Source: Polyporus tsugae | Taxonomy: Eukaryota; Basidiomycota; Agaricomycetes; Polyporales; Polyporaceae | DNA length: 64,000 nucleotides | Reading direction: 5' to 3' | NCBI GenBank assembly: GCA_024305745.1 | Contig: JAHRBS010000007.1 | Location: 3,534,001-3,598,000, forward strand | Part shown: positions 50,302 through 60,545 of the stretch, piece after piece | How positions within the stretch are numbered: the stretch's first letter is position 1 | Layout of the letters: the number at the start of each line of letters is the position of its first letter | Made by a program: the position numbers and the translations under genes | The notes under the pieces: generated by a model | Database searches by the model: none | Seen by the model: only the letters and a program-made list of their open reading frames with translations | What the model was told of the DNA's origin: nothing

Positions 50302-51533
50302 CTAGGCTAATGCGTTAGGGCCACGCCTGTGACCCCAACGTCGACCCATCAACATTCCCTGCTGAGGGGTGCTTGACGTACCATTCGCCGCCGTACCATT
50401 TCCCGCTGTGCCTTGCACGTCCGGCCGTTCCGCAATAGTGAACGTAGCACTCATGAAGAACGTTACCGGATCGTCCGACGAGCCTGTAACGTTGCCAGAG
50501 GAACTCGGTGCAGCTGCGGTGCTCGAGCTCCTGGCGGTGGCGTCGGTCACTGAGCCAGTGGTGGTAGCGTCAGTCGTCGAGCTAGTCGACGGCGGAATGG
50601 CCTCGGTCCCCGTGGCGGTCTCGTCCGAGTCGCAGTCCGTGTCCGAGTCAGTCGCCGTGGTGGAGGAGTGAGTAGTTGTTGACGCCCCGGTGGTGTTGGA
50701 CGACGGGTTGGTGGGCATGGAGGTCATGGAGGTTGTCGTGGCGTTAGAAAGGTCCGTGGAAACAGAGGTCGTGTTCGAGTTGGCAGCGGCGACGTTTATT
50801 CTCAGGTTTGAGGCGGAACTTGTGGAGGTGGGCACAGAGGTGGAGGATGCGGTCGTGGTGGTGCTGTTCGCGGCGGTGGCGGCTCTGTCCGTTGTGGTCG
50901 AAGGTGCCGAGGTGGTTGTTAGGTTGGGGTCCGTGGAGATCGTCGAGCTAGTAGTCGAACTGGTCATCATCCAACAGTCCGTGGTCGTTGAGGTTCTGGT
51001 TGGCCCCGTCACGTTGGTGGAGGAGCTTCCAGTCGGAGATGAACTGTCGAAGAACACTTGGGCGACTGTGAGTACTGACGTTTGTATGGGTGAATATTAA
51101 CGAACTCACTTCTGATTTGGTAGTCCGAACCATTCATGACCCACGGCACGCGCACTTCGACGCGGCCGTGAGTGAGGTCGAAGTCCTTAGCGAGGATTTC
51201 TACAAGAGAGTCCATCAGGCACACCCATGATGCAGGCTTGGTTGACCGTACGTACGCGCAGTATCTTGGCCATTCTTGAACAGTCTGATAATTGGACTTC
51301 CCGCACCGGCAGGCAACGCCTTCGTGTCCCTATCAGGTTGCTTGTTTCAATATGAGCTCTACGTCATATCGCAAGGATACCCACCAAGTCACGTTGTGCG
51401 CGTAGTCCATCAGGTACCAAATGGAGCTCGCGTTGGGGTAGAGGATGGAAGATGCGAAGCTTGCCGCCACATGCTGGACAGTAACACCGAGTAGCGACAG
51501 TAGGGATAAGAGGATATGAATCGGACGCATCAT
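50302..51533 (-). CDS. secreted Ser/Thr-rich protein with Kre9/Knh1-type N-terminal domain
   Basis: Four exons, 51385-51533, 51256-51329, 51110-51199 and 50302-51065, sum to 358 residues in phase. The two start methionines (51533, 51530) lead straight into a signal peptide ('MRPIHILLSLLSLLGVTVQ', cut likely after 'HVAA'). Residues about 25-110 match the Kre9/Knh1 (PF10342-type) domain: 'YPNASSIWYLMDYAHNVTWD', 'GSPIIRLFKNG', then 'GRVEVRVPWVMNGSDYQIRI' and 'VFFDSSSP'. The last 240 residues are almost entirely Ser/Thr/Ala/Asn with a short Asp-Ser block, a heavy O-glycosylation region. Unlike many relatives it ends in a basic stretch ('GRRWGHRRGP') and not a hydrophobic GPI signal, so it is probably secreted or wall-bound. 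The role in beta-1,6-glucan assembly is family knowledge only. Confidence 0.85.
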
Positions 51534-52362
51534 GGGCGTGAGCGAGCCGTGCACAGGAATAGGTGTGTTGCGAGGCTTGCTCGACAGTGGTCTGGTTTTA
51601 ATGCTCATCCTCGACTCCCCTCCTTTTTGAACGTTGCAGAGCGCTTTCTCGTGTTATTCTGTGATGTTATAGCAACGCAGTCGTTGCGGGCGCGGGCACG
51701 ATGCTTTCCTTCATTCCACCTCCTCCAGTGGTATCTTCGACTGAGCGTTCAAACGCTCAACCCGCGCCGTGGCACAATAGCAAGCCGTCGGGGTACTCGG
51801 AATGCGTCATCATGCCCCCCACACTGGTTTCCTCTACATGGAATGCTCATGGTGGCGTGCTGTATGATATATGTATCTCCCGTCCTTTTCTCAGCAGTGC
51901 TGTGGCGCGCTGAGTGCTGCCTCGTGGCCATGTTCGCCAGGCGACCAGTTTTTCTTCTTGAGGATCTATTTTAGACCACATCGCCCGAGACAATACTATA
52001 GTTGATGCATATAGCTCGGTATTCAATAAGAATTCCAGGGACAGGTCGGAATAACATGAAGGAGGCTTATGGCCTTTGATGCTGACTGTTAGTGTTATAA
52101 TAGTTGAGTTACCGTATCGCATGCGCTGAATTAATCGTTGCTAACTTTGCTACTTACCTTATGTAAATAGATTCAAAGTGATCTGACGCCAGCGCGCGGC
52201 TCTGCAACCGGGCTGTTGTATGACACGGTAGGTACTAGGCACTCTCTCCGACGCTTTCTAACTGCACTCTTGCGCCGTGTTCGTTGGTGGGAACCCCCTC
52301 CATTCCGACAGGTAAGTCTTCCGTCCGTAACAACTGAAGATCACTGAATCGGTCTACTCTCC
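51534..52362. other. intergenic, 0.8 kb divergent region
   Basis: Shared upstream region of the Kre9/Knh1-type gene (-) and the F-box gene (+). No other feature is supported. Confidence 0.5.
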
Positions 52363-54045
52363 ATGGCCAGGAGCTCGAATACGATGGCACAATGTCAGTG
52401 GCTCACCGACTTAAACTTGGACGTCCAGAGCCACATTGTATCATTTCTCTCCTCGCCCTCGGACCTGTTTGCTCTCAGAAGGACCTCCATGTACTTCTTG
52501 GAGCTCACGACGTCGGCCCTCTGCGCTAAGACAAAAGACATGCCTCTCCGGTGTGCGGCCGACTTAGTCGCATTCTATCGCTTCCTACGAATTGGGGACC
52601 CGTCTTCTCGCACAGCAGTCCTCGTCAAGGACCTACGATTTGAGCTCCGACCTGACCTCTTACGAGACGCCAACTCGAATGGCTATCAGCTACCGGGCAT
52701 CGACCTGAGCGAGGCGGTTGAAGCTTTCACTGGAATCCTAGACCATTGTCGACATCTGCGCCGCCTCCACATGGTTCAGTGGTACCCCCCAGTGCCTGCC
52801 TCCCTCCTGTATCACGCCCTCTCCAACCTCACGGACCTTGAAGACCTAGAGCTGAATATCGATCAGGATGCGGAGACCCAGGACCTACTCCGGCTCGCAA
52901 ACCTGCCGTTACGAAGGCTCGTATGTCTGTGCGCCCCTCAGATAGCATCACAGTTTCGTCACTTCGCCGTATTCGGGCCATTGGCGAGGACCCTGGTCGA
53001 ACTCGAACTCCCGATGTACGCGCATAAGTGCAAGTTCCTCAAAGCGACGTTTACCTCGGTGCGCAGGCTCGCGCTCTGGGTACCGAGGGGGCGCGGCGCC
53101 TTCGTTCATGATCTCTATCCCACGTTTCCTAACCTCTCACACCTCACTCTGCACGGCCAGTGCCCCTGGGACCATCCGCATGGTCGCTGGGTTAATGAAA
53201 ATGGAGAGGCTACCAACGAGGAGATACGCAGGATGCACGCCGAGAAGTGGAAAGGATTATCGGGCGCGTGGCCTTCCCTGAAGTCCATCCGTGTGGAAGA
53301 TCCGCGCACCGCGTACCTATTAGGCCTCAACAAGTCGGTCCCATGCCTGTCTCTCACATGGCTGTCGAACACCCCAGAGCACGTTTTCCCGACAGCAGTC
53401 GCGGATACCCGCCCGACCTGCCTCGAGTTCGTGATAGACCAGCAAAGTTATGTGGGGTCTCTGCGCGTCAGGCAAGGACCGTACGTGGGGTTGTCGGAGT
53501 TGGTAGGTAGACCGGCGGCCACATCATCTCTGCGATACTTGGTTGTGTATTTCCGGAGGTTCAACATACCATCGGGACGCCGGAGCCTAGAAGACGCAGA
53601 CATCATCGTGAGCTATACGAGGTTCTTCAAAAATGTACCGGGAAACTGACTTCGTACCCCCAATGTTCAGCACTTGCTAGCATCCGCCGTGGCGGATCTC
53701 CCCGTCACGCATCTGATGATCAAGTTCGACTTTGGTTCTCTCTATCTGGACTCTATCCACCGTAATCGCCGAGACGCCATCGTCAACTATCTCCAGTATA
53801 CCTACGACAACAAGGATGGGATCAAGCTGCTAGACGTCGCGGAAACATGGGTGGCAGAGTTGGCCGGAAGCTCCCGTACACTCCAGTGGATCGGGGTGTA
53901 CGTTCCTCGAGACCGAATTCGTTGTTGGGAGGTTTATCGTCAAGCCGGAGGGGAGGATGGAGAGTGGGAGACGGCTCTGTGGGAGGTAGACGAAGACGAG
54001 GCTTGGGAACCGCTCTCTGCGGAGCCGTTGCGGGAGTTCACCTGA
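52363..54045 (+). CDS. F-box protein with LRR-like C-terminal region
   Basis: Two exons, 52363-53607 and 53671-54045, give 539 residues. The 63-bp intron uses GTGAGC and CAG. A shorter 36-bp intron from 53635 would also keep frame but has a poor donor and is below the usual size. The F-box is at residues about 12-55: 'LTDLNLDVQSHIVSFL' then 'SPSDLFALRRTSMYFLELTT'. It should bind Skp1 in an SCF ubiquitin ligase. The remainder has irregular leucine-rich segments ('CRHLRRLHMVQW', 'LTDLEDLELNI', 'FPNLSHLTLHG') that would select the substrate. The C-terminus is acidic ('EDEAWEPLS'). An alternative in-frame start at 52384 removes seven residues. It ends 210 bp from the convergent, transposon-split RING gene. 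The substrate is unknown. Confidence 0.88.
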
Positions 54046-54799
54046 CATCTAGCACAATTTCACGAGCGTGTCAATGCTATCGCGTCGGCCACCACCTGTT
54101 TGCGTCGCCGTAGGAAGGGGCTTATCGCGGGAGATCGTTCTTCTCCTGGAAGTGGCGGGGTTAATAGCGATCCGACTTGGGCACGCTACGCGCTAGGTTG
54201 GAATGGTATTCTATGAAGAAAACAGACCAAACTCGACATCGTAAGCATAAGGTCATCAACCTACTACATCCAGCCGCACAAAGAACATCTTCCCGCAAAC
54301 AGGGCAGGATGCTTTCACGCTAAGTTCTCGCATAAAGCACCTGCGTAGTAGACCTCAGTTGTCGCAGCCATATGTGACGAAGGTGTAGTCAGCTTACTCG
54401 TGACAGAACAAGTGTCCGCAGATTGTCGCGATAGGATCGGCACAAGGTTCCTGGAGGCAAGACCTGCAGTGCCAGGACGGAGTCCCTGCATCCTCCCGAG
54501 GTACAGCGTCTTGAAGAGGCTGAGCGGAACGTTTTGCCACGTCAAGTACAACGAACGGTGTCATGACGCGGGTGCTGTCGATGGACTCCGCGTTCGATGG
54601 CGGAACGTCGCTGGGTGCTGGGGATGCTGCGGAAATTAAGACCACACAAGACAAGTTGTGCTGTACAGACGATTGATCATCAATCCGTCTCAGAAAAATA
54701 TGACGGTCAAGCGCTGAATCTCACTTCAGCCAAGTCGGCCAATTTATCGAAGCCAAGCTTGCATGGTAGACATTTTGGATGCACTTCAGACGTCCATAA

Positions 54800-54843
54800 G
54801 GGCCTGTTCGGCAAAAATGTGAGATGTAGAGGCACCGGTGCTT
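54800..54843 (+). repeat. left terminal inverted repeat
   Basis: 44 bp matching the reverse complement of 55387-55430 except at one position (the 29th base). Confidence 0.9.
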
Positions 54844-55386
54844 CTCCCCATATATGGAAAAGATGTTGTCGTAAATCGTCGTACGGGAAATTGGAGATTT
54901 TCCGAAGAGATCATGCGTTCGGATTACAGTAGCGCTGGCTCAACGGAAGTTAGCGCCACTTCCCACAACTTCGTCGTGAAGTCCTGGTTATCCGCACTGC
55001 TCACCGTCCGCCCTTCGTAAACAAACAGGAAAACGGGAGGATTGAAAACAAACATTTAAATGTAAGGCGCGCGCTGCCCGCGCACCTCGCGCGCTGTTTG
55101 CACACCCCGCGCGTTGTATGCACCCCTGCTTACAGCCCGCGCGCTACCCCCGGGGCCCTATCGACCCCGCCGACCCAACTCCACTCGCGCCGCCGACAGC
55201 GCGCCGATTCCACCGATCTCCCCTCTCCACACGTTCAGTAAATTTTGCTCGAGCTGTTTACAGCGGGTGTCTTCAGCGCATGTGAGCCAACAGAGCCCAC
55301 CAATGTTCACTGGCGCTGATACGTCCGGAAGTCGCGGAATCTCCGTCCCCCAACCTCTACTTTCCCCGGTCGTACAGCACGTGACA

Positions 55387-55430
55387 AAGCACCGGTGCCT
55401 CCACATCTCACATTTTTGCCGAACAGGCCC
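55387..55430 (-). repeat. right terminal inverted repeat
   Basis: 44 bp, partner of 54800-54843, followed directly by the TAA target duplication. Confidence 0.9.
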
Positions 55431-56029
55431 TAAGTGGTCGGCCAACGTTTCTGAAGGGCGCAGACAGATACTACACGACACACAAGAGGAAACATTTGTG
55501 ATGTGCTAAAAGCAGCCATTCAGATCGATGAACTATCCAATACAATCGGCCAAGACCCACCTGGACGAGCTCCCCGCCGTTTGCAAACCGTACATGACAA
55601 ATGGGACAAGAGATACAGTTGCCAAGGCATTTGAGGTGAACCTCTCCAATTGGAACTTCCTCGCCGCATCGAGCACACCTCTTGACGAGGGGCCCGGGTT
55701 TGAAATGCGCTGTTCGACGATGCTACATATATAGATAGCGTTAAGGATCAGAAATCGGATAAGCGCGTTGCCTAGGTAGTACATACCGTCGACAAGTCGA
55801 ACAGAGAGGCAAACTGCAGCGGGCACTCAGCGCAAGACATGCGTTGTTGTGTATGCCCAGTCGCATATATGTGGCCGTTATAGCGCTTCAGCTTTCCAAA
55901 GTTCTTGCCACATTCCCTGCAGAAATAACCAGAACCTCCAGTGTGACCCGCGGTGGTGGCATGTTGCCTGGCTGCTTTCTCACTGGGGAACTCTTGCTTG
56001 CAATCTTCGCACCGGGCTGTTGGGAGCAT

Positions 56030-57412
56030 GGGGGAGGGAGCTAAAGATGCATGAAATAGCGTTTTGCTACCGCAGCACCAGATGTCCCTTCCATTCTTCT
56101 CCACGTGGGCACCGAGAACCGAACTGAGAAGCGAGATTTTGAAACGAGGCAAGAGGCAAGAGGAGGTCACTACACGTGTCAGGGACCGTCGCATGCTTAA
56201 GAGTCCTCAATATCCAATGCGGTATTGGAAGAAGTACGTTGCACAATGCTTGAGAGGTACCGCATTCAAGTTGTAGATGAAATGCGTAAAGTTCTCGATC
56301 GGTCCAACAAGTACTAACTCCAACTCGTCTGAAATGAACACGTTCAGCCATCCGACTATAGTTACTGCGATAACAGTATCCTACCTACTGTGCGCCCATT
56401 TCGTAAGCGATAAACGGTCGATACACGCTAAATTCATCACCGTCCGGTCTTCTGAGGTGATTTTGCTACCTGCGCCTGATCTATGCTGCTATACTGGTCG
56501 CCTTCCGCCTGGTTCACCGCCAACCGAATCGCCGCGAGGCCCTGCCATGTGGAACGTGAGCAAGGACACGTCCAAGGAATAACGAGACACACTCAGTTCG
56601 CAGCTCCCTGTTTCGCCGCTGACTCTGTACGCTCAATGTGATGAGACGAGCCATCCAGGTCCTTGTCGGTGATCTATCCAAAAGGAACAAGACGATCACA
56701 TGAGTACTGTCAACCCTTCCCTCGCTTGTGGAGGGACATTGAGTTCGGCCGAGAGGATTGATGCCTGATAAAAGATGAACTCACATGCATGGGGCCTCTC
56801 TTATGAGCTTCCTTTAGACGGTCCATATTCCCCTATTTCCCCTCGAATGGTTGCTCACCACTTCACCTCGTCCGAGGTTGACCATGTTGAACTTCCTTCG
56901 AAGTGGGAATCTTCCTGCACTGTTCGTTCAACACCTTCAGCAGTCACCGACCGCAATGCAACGACCTTTGGTGGACATACCTTCCGACACATATTTGGGC
57001 GGTGTCTCAACACCGTTCATAACGACACCTCATTCTATACACGCCCGAAATTTCAAGATCATGAACTCCGTCTCCTTGAGTTAACAAGGATGTGGTCCGG
57101 TCCTCCTCATTGTCACCCACCTTGCTCTGCCTCGGTTGTCTTCGTTCGCCCGTATAGTGCCACCATTGTGCAAAGTCTTAAAACCCAGAGAGAAACAGAC
57201 CTCGAGAACGACGCGATGAAACAGAGGCAAGTTTGGGCAAAACGAACAAAGAGGCGGAACTTTGGCAGCGCAGACATACGTAGACGCCAAAGCGTTGTTA
57301 CGTAATCAGATCTAACAAATGCAGACGCGCACCTCCGAAAGGTACGGACTGCCCTTGAGTTCTAACCACTACGACCCTCCCGTTCCACTTCCTTCCCTTA
57401 CTTACGACTATC
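56030..57412. other. intergenic, 1.4 kb divergent region
   Basis: Between the split zinc-finger/RING gene (-) and the RING/coiled-coil gene (+). A 176-codon plus-strand frame at 56775-57305 has no recognisable motif or splice partners and is not called. Confidence 0.45.
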
Positions 57413-58499
57413 ATGCCCTCCTTTCGTTGCAGCATCTGTCTCGACACTCTTGATGACGCGACGAAGCCAATGTCCACACTGTGTGGTCATATCTACTGTC
57501 TGGACTGCGCCACTTTCCAATTCGCGCGCGAGCAGCCTTCGTGCGCGGTATGCCGGAAGCCACAGTCTCTACACGAGATGATTCGCTTGTACCCGGACTG
57601 GGAAGATGAAGACGCGCATAGTCGCTCGCGCTCTATCAAGGAGGCCGATCCCGTCAGCTCGAGCCCCGTGTCGGTCCGCAGCATCGAGCGTGTAGGCGAA
57701 GAGGCGGTTGGGTCCATCAAGCAAGCCATCGCGGGCCGCCAGGAACCACAGGACGCGTTCCTTACGTCTGTCTGTCTCTGTTTCATTAGTTTTCCACCCG
57801 CTGACGCGCTCTTTAGATGCAACACTTTCATGAACTCGATCACCGACCGCGAACGGCCACACGTCAACACGGTACGTGTTTACACGCGTTTTTCACGTGT
57901 CCGTGTACTCATTGAGGTTTTTAGCAACTTCTCGGAGAAGTTTCATTCCAGTTGAACTTGCTATCGACGGTGCGCCCTTGCGAAACTGATTTTATTTTTC
58001 GCTTTTACTCACGTACACTTACAGAAAATCAAGGATGACGCCGATCGTCTTAGGCGGATGAGGAACGACGCGCAATCCGTACGCGCCAACGAGGCGAACT
58101 TGAATCTGCAGATTCAGAAGCAGAAAGCCGATATTGACACGCTGAAGAAGGAGAAAGGGCGTTTGGAGTCGCGCATCCTCCACCAGGAGGATCGCATTGC
58201 CCTACTCGAACACCAATGCGCCTTGTCAGCCGAGGACGCGGGTCGCCAGCGTGTCAAAGCTGGCAAGGCCATGGGCGAGCTTGAAGAAGCCAAGCAGCAG
58301 TGTGAGGAGTGGAAGCATGCCTCCGTTAAGGCGAAGAAGAAGGTGCGCCACTGATGTTTCGTTATTGCGTTACTTTAGCTGACTGACGAGTCCTCTCATT
58401 ACGTAGTACTACGTTCTGAAGAACAAGATCGAGGAGACGAAGCGGGCTGCCCGCCGCAGCCACTCGCACGATACCTCTGATGACCTGGTCGTCGTCTAG
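57413..58499 (+). CDS. RING-finger protein with C-terminal coiled coil
   Basis: Five exons, 57413-57765, 57817-57871, 57925-57969, 58025-58342 and 58407-58499, sum to 287 residues in phase. The RING starts almost at once (residues 6-46): 'CSICLDTL', 'STLCGHIYCLDC', 'PSCAVCRKPQS', a full C3HC4 set. Then follows a Ser/Arg-rich linker. From about residue 150 to 265 the protein is a long coiled coil rich in Lys, Glu and Gln ('LQIQKQKADIDTLKKEKGRL'). It ends with a short Arg/His/Ser tail and 'DDLVVV'. It is probably a dimeric or oligomeric E3 ubiquitin ligase. Its RING closely resembles that of the DM9 protein at 62289, down to 'ATFQFA/ATYHFA' and 'RKPQ/RGPQ', so the two are likely paralogues at the N-terminus. 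The first intron donor (GTCTGT) is atypical. Confidence 0.88.
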
Positions 58500-59101
58500 A
58501 AATCAACGTCCGTACGGACAAACACTCAGACTCAGGCTCGGATCTGTCCTATTACTGACACTCTACCACTCGCATCGTCACCGTCGTCATCGCAAATTGC
58601 ACTATCATCTTGCTCGGATATACCCGTCATACATCGGCTGGGTAGTTACCTATGTATTCTACGATGTAATCGCTGCCCCCTGTTTTCTATACACCTTGCT
58701 ATGAGTACACTGACAATTGAGGGAGCTTGGCCCTTCAAATGGTCGCTGGCATTCTCTTCCGCCGCGAACGCGAAGACCAGATTAAGGATGGTTGGAATCT
58801 GCCGATATACGCGATTCGTATGTGAACACCTGCTACAGTTTATGCGAAAATGGAGGAATGGCGTGTAAACGATTTCCATTGGGATCACGCAGAAATGTGC
58901 GAAAACGCCGGTAAGCAGTGAGATACTACAACGTCGACAACTATTGCGGTGCCCTTGCCGATTCGCTCCCCACTCTAGCTTAGGACTCGATATCCCTCCT
59001 ATGCGCCGTAACGTGTCGTTGAAGACATTTCCTGCGGACAGCAATCACTACATGGACTATGATATAGCAAGTAAGTAGGGGATGGACGAACCGTTCGCAT
59101 C
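58500..59101. other. intergenic between convergent genes
   Basis: 0.6 kb holding the 3' regions of the RING/coiled-coil gene (+) and the jacalin-fusion gene (-). No further gene seen. Confidence 0.5.
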
Positions 59102-60545
59102 TCAAACCTTGCCCCAAACGACCGCCAACCGATCAACCTCATCCCCATCCCGTCCCGCAAACCCAACCAGCCCAAATCCGCTCGGCGCATCATACGTCAC
59201 GCAATCGCTCGTCTCGGTGCCCGCTTCGACCGTCCGACCGGCGCTCGTCGTCGCCTGCATGTAAAAGATGCGCGTGTGGCCCTCGTACTCGTCCTCGCAG
59301 AGAAACACGCTGCTGACGTACTCGCCGCTCTCCAGCGCGATGCTCCGCACCGTGCCGCCGGAGCCCCCATGCGCGAAGCCCGCCGTGCCGTCCGTCAGGT
59401 TCAGCATGACAGCGTCCAGGCGCGCACCGCCGCGCAGGGTGAGCGTCGCGCCCGCGGGCGACGGCGACGCGGGCAGCGCGGGCACGTCTGAGAACCAGTC
59501 GCCGTGCGGGCCGCCCCAGAAGTCGGACTGGCGGAGGCCGTCGGCGACGGCCCAGTCGAGGGAGATGAGGATGGGGTTGTGGTCGGTCAGGATGGACCCG
59601 TTCGGCTGCAGGAAGTTGTTCGAGTCGTAGCGGAAGGCCGTCGCGGCGAGGGTGAGCAGCTTGGAGCCGCGGTAGAAGAGCTTGTCGACCGTCTCGCAGG
59701 CGTCTGTGGTGGAGGGGTTGGCGCAGAGCAATTCCACGGACGGTGGGGTCCCCGCGTGCTCGATTTCGACCCAGGCATCCGTGAGGCCGTTCTGGGTGGT
59801 GAAGAGCGCGATGTTGTCGGCCACGCGCGTGTAGCGCGAGTTGGTGTCGCCGAAGACGAGGACCGCGTTGCCGATGGAGTAGGTGTCGATCTGGTCGGCG
59901 ACCTGCTGGATGTTGGATGTGCGCGCGGTCTCGTCGCCGTCTTCGGTGCTGCGGATGGGTGTTAGCGTGTACTCTACTGTAGGCTTTTCGAAGAGAGTAC
60001 GTGAAGGATAGAATGGAGGCGAATATAGATAAAATTTGACGTTTCGGAATGAGAATGCAAAATTTGACATACCCAGCATCAGCGTGCAAGTTGTAGACGT
60101 CAATCCAAACGCCGTCATCAACCTTGACCCGCATGAAGGTGAACCCCTTCGGTGTCAAGCAATCGTTGCCCGAAGCATCAGAACATTGATCCCACTTGAT
60201 GCGCTCGAAGTCGATCCAGTCAAAGTTGGACAGAGTGTTCAGGCCCGATCCAAAGGGCACGCCACCACTGGTCGCCGTTCGGTACGGATGGGTATCGTAC
60301 TCGTACAGAGTGGCATGGTAGTTGAAATCCTCCTGGACATGGATGATGTCGTAACCGTACTCGGCGAACTTGGTGCCAATGGTGTCGGCGTTTGTCGTTT
60401 TGTCGCCAGGCACGTCGTTGTCCTGCAGGATCTCAGGCAGGCCGGCGACATTCATGGAGAGTGCAGTCAGAGAGCCGCTGGTGGCAGCCATGACAGCAGG
60501 AATGGCGGCCGAGGCCGCAAAGGCGATGGATCGTGAGCGGACCAT
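59102..60545 (-). CDS. secreted endonuclease/exonuclease/phosphatase-fold enzyme with jacalin-like lectin domain
   Basis: Two exons, 60073-60545 and 59102-59948, give 439 residues. Residues 1-20 form a signal peptide. The catalytic fold spans about 25-290 and keeps the expected residues of the DNase I/sphingomyelinase superfamily: Asn32 ('SMNVAGLP'), Glu72 ('VQEDFNYH'), His154 and Asp156 ('NLHADAG'), Asp192 and Asn194 ('GDTN'), and Asp280-His281 ('DHNP'). After a short Pro/Ser linker, residues about 315-439 look like a jacalin-type beta-prism: 'LRGGARLDAVMLNL', 'GGSGGTVRSIALESGEYV', 'GFAGRDGDEVDRLAVVW'. The lectin would bring a metal-dependent phosphodiesterase to sugars on a surface. The substrate (nucleic acid, phospholipid or sugar phosphate) cannot be told from sequence. 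The ATG directly begins the signal peptide. It lies between two RING genes. Confidence 0.9.

Larger units (their letters stand above)
54800..55430. mobile_element. non-autonomous PIF/Harbinger (Tourist-like) DNA transposon
   Basis: A 631-bp insertion bounded by terminal inverted repeats of 44 bp (54800-54843 and 55387-55430) that differ at one base only. The ends begin GGGCCTGTTCGG, close to the GGGCCTGTTTGG-type ends of PIF/Harbinger and Tourist elements. The trinucleotide TAA flanks both sides (54797-54799 and 55431-55433), the target-site preference of that superfamily. No transposase frame is present, so it needs enzyme supplied elsewhere. The interior has a GC-rich block with several GCGCGC/CCCGCGC motifs (55065-55150). 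It sits in a coding exon of the zinc-finger/RING gene. Confidence 0.88.
54256..56029 (-). pseudogene. zinc-finger/RING protein gene split by a transposable element
   Basis: Exons on the minus strand: 55787-56029, 55561-55722, 55431-55505 continuing after the element at 54725-54796, 54398-54660 and 54256-54340. With the 631-bp element and one TAA left out they sum to 900 nt (299 residues), and every splice phase agrees. The first exons carry two or three C2H2-type fingers: 'CEDCKQEFPSEKAARQH', 'CRECGKNFGKLKRYNGH', then a third spread over an intron ('CAECPLQFASLFDLST' plus 'HRRTAH'). Next come Cys-rich modules ('CARCGEEVP', 'CISCPICHVRFANG', 'CSICLRPSETLADH'). The C-terminus is a complete C3HC4 RING: 'CRSCLQEPCADPIATICGHL' and 'FCHECFM', then 'SCPVCGKMF'. 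As it stands the frame runs into the element and stops at 55158, so the RING is lost. The remaining exons look undamaged, which suggests a recent hit. The product would have been an E3 ubiquitin ligase. Confidence 0.85.

Noticed and set aside
53635..53670. 36-bp intron in the F-box gene at 52363
   Set aside because: It keeps the frame but is too short and has a weak donor; the 63-bp intron from 53608 with GTGAGC fits better.
56775..57305. 176-codon plus-strand frame in the promoter region of the RING/coiled-coil gene
   Set aside because: No motif, unusual mix of residues, and ends just before a clear upstream region.
59504..59965. 153-codon plus-strand frame over the jacalin-fusion gene
   Set aside because: Antisense shadow in a GC-rich exon; Val/Gly/Asp/Arg repeats only.
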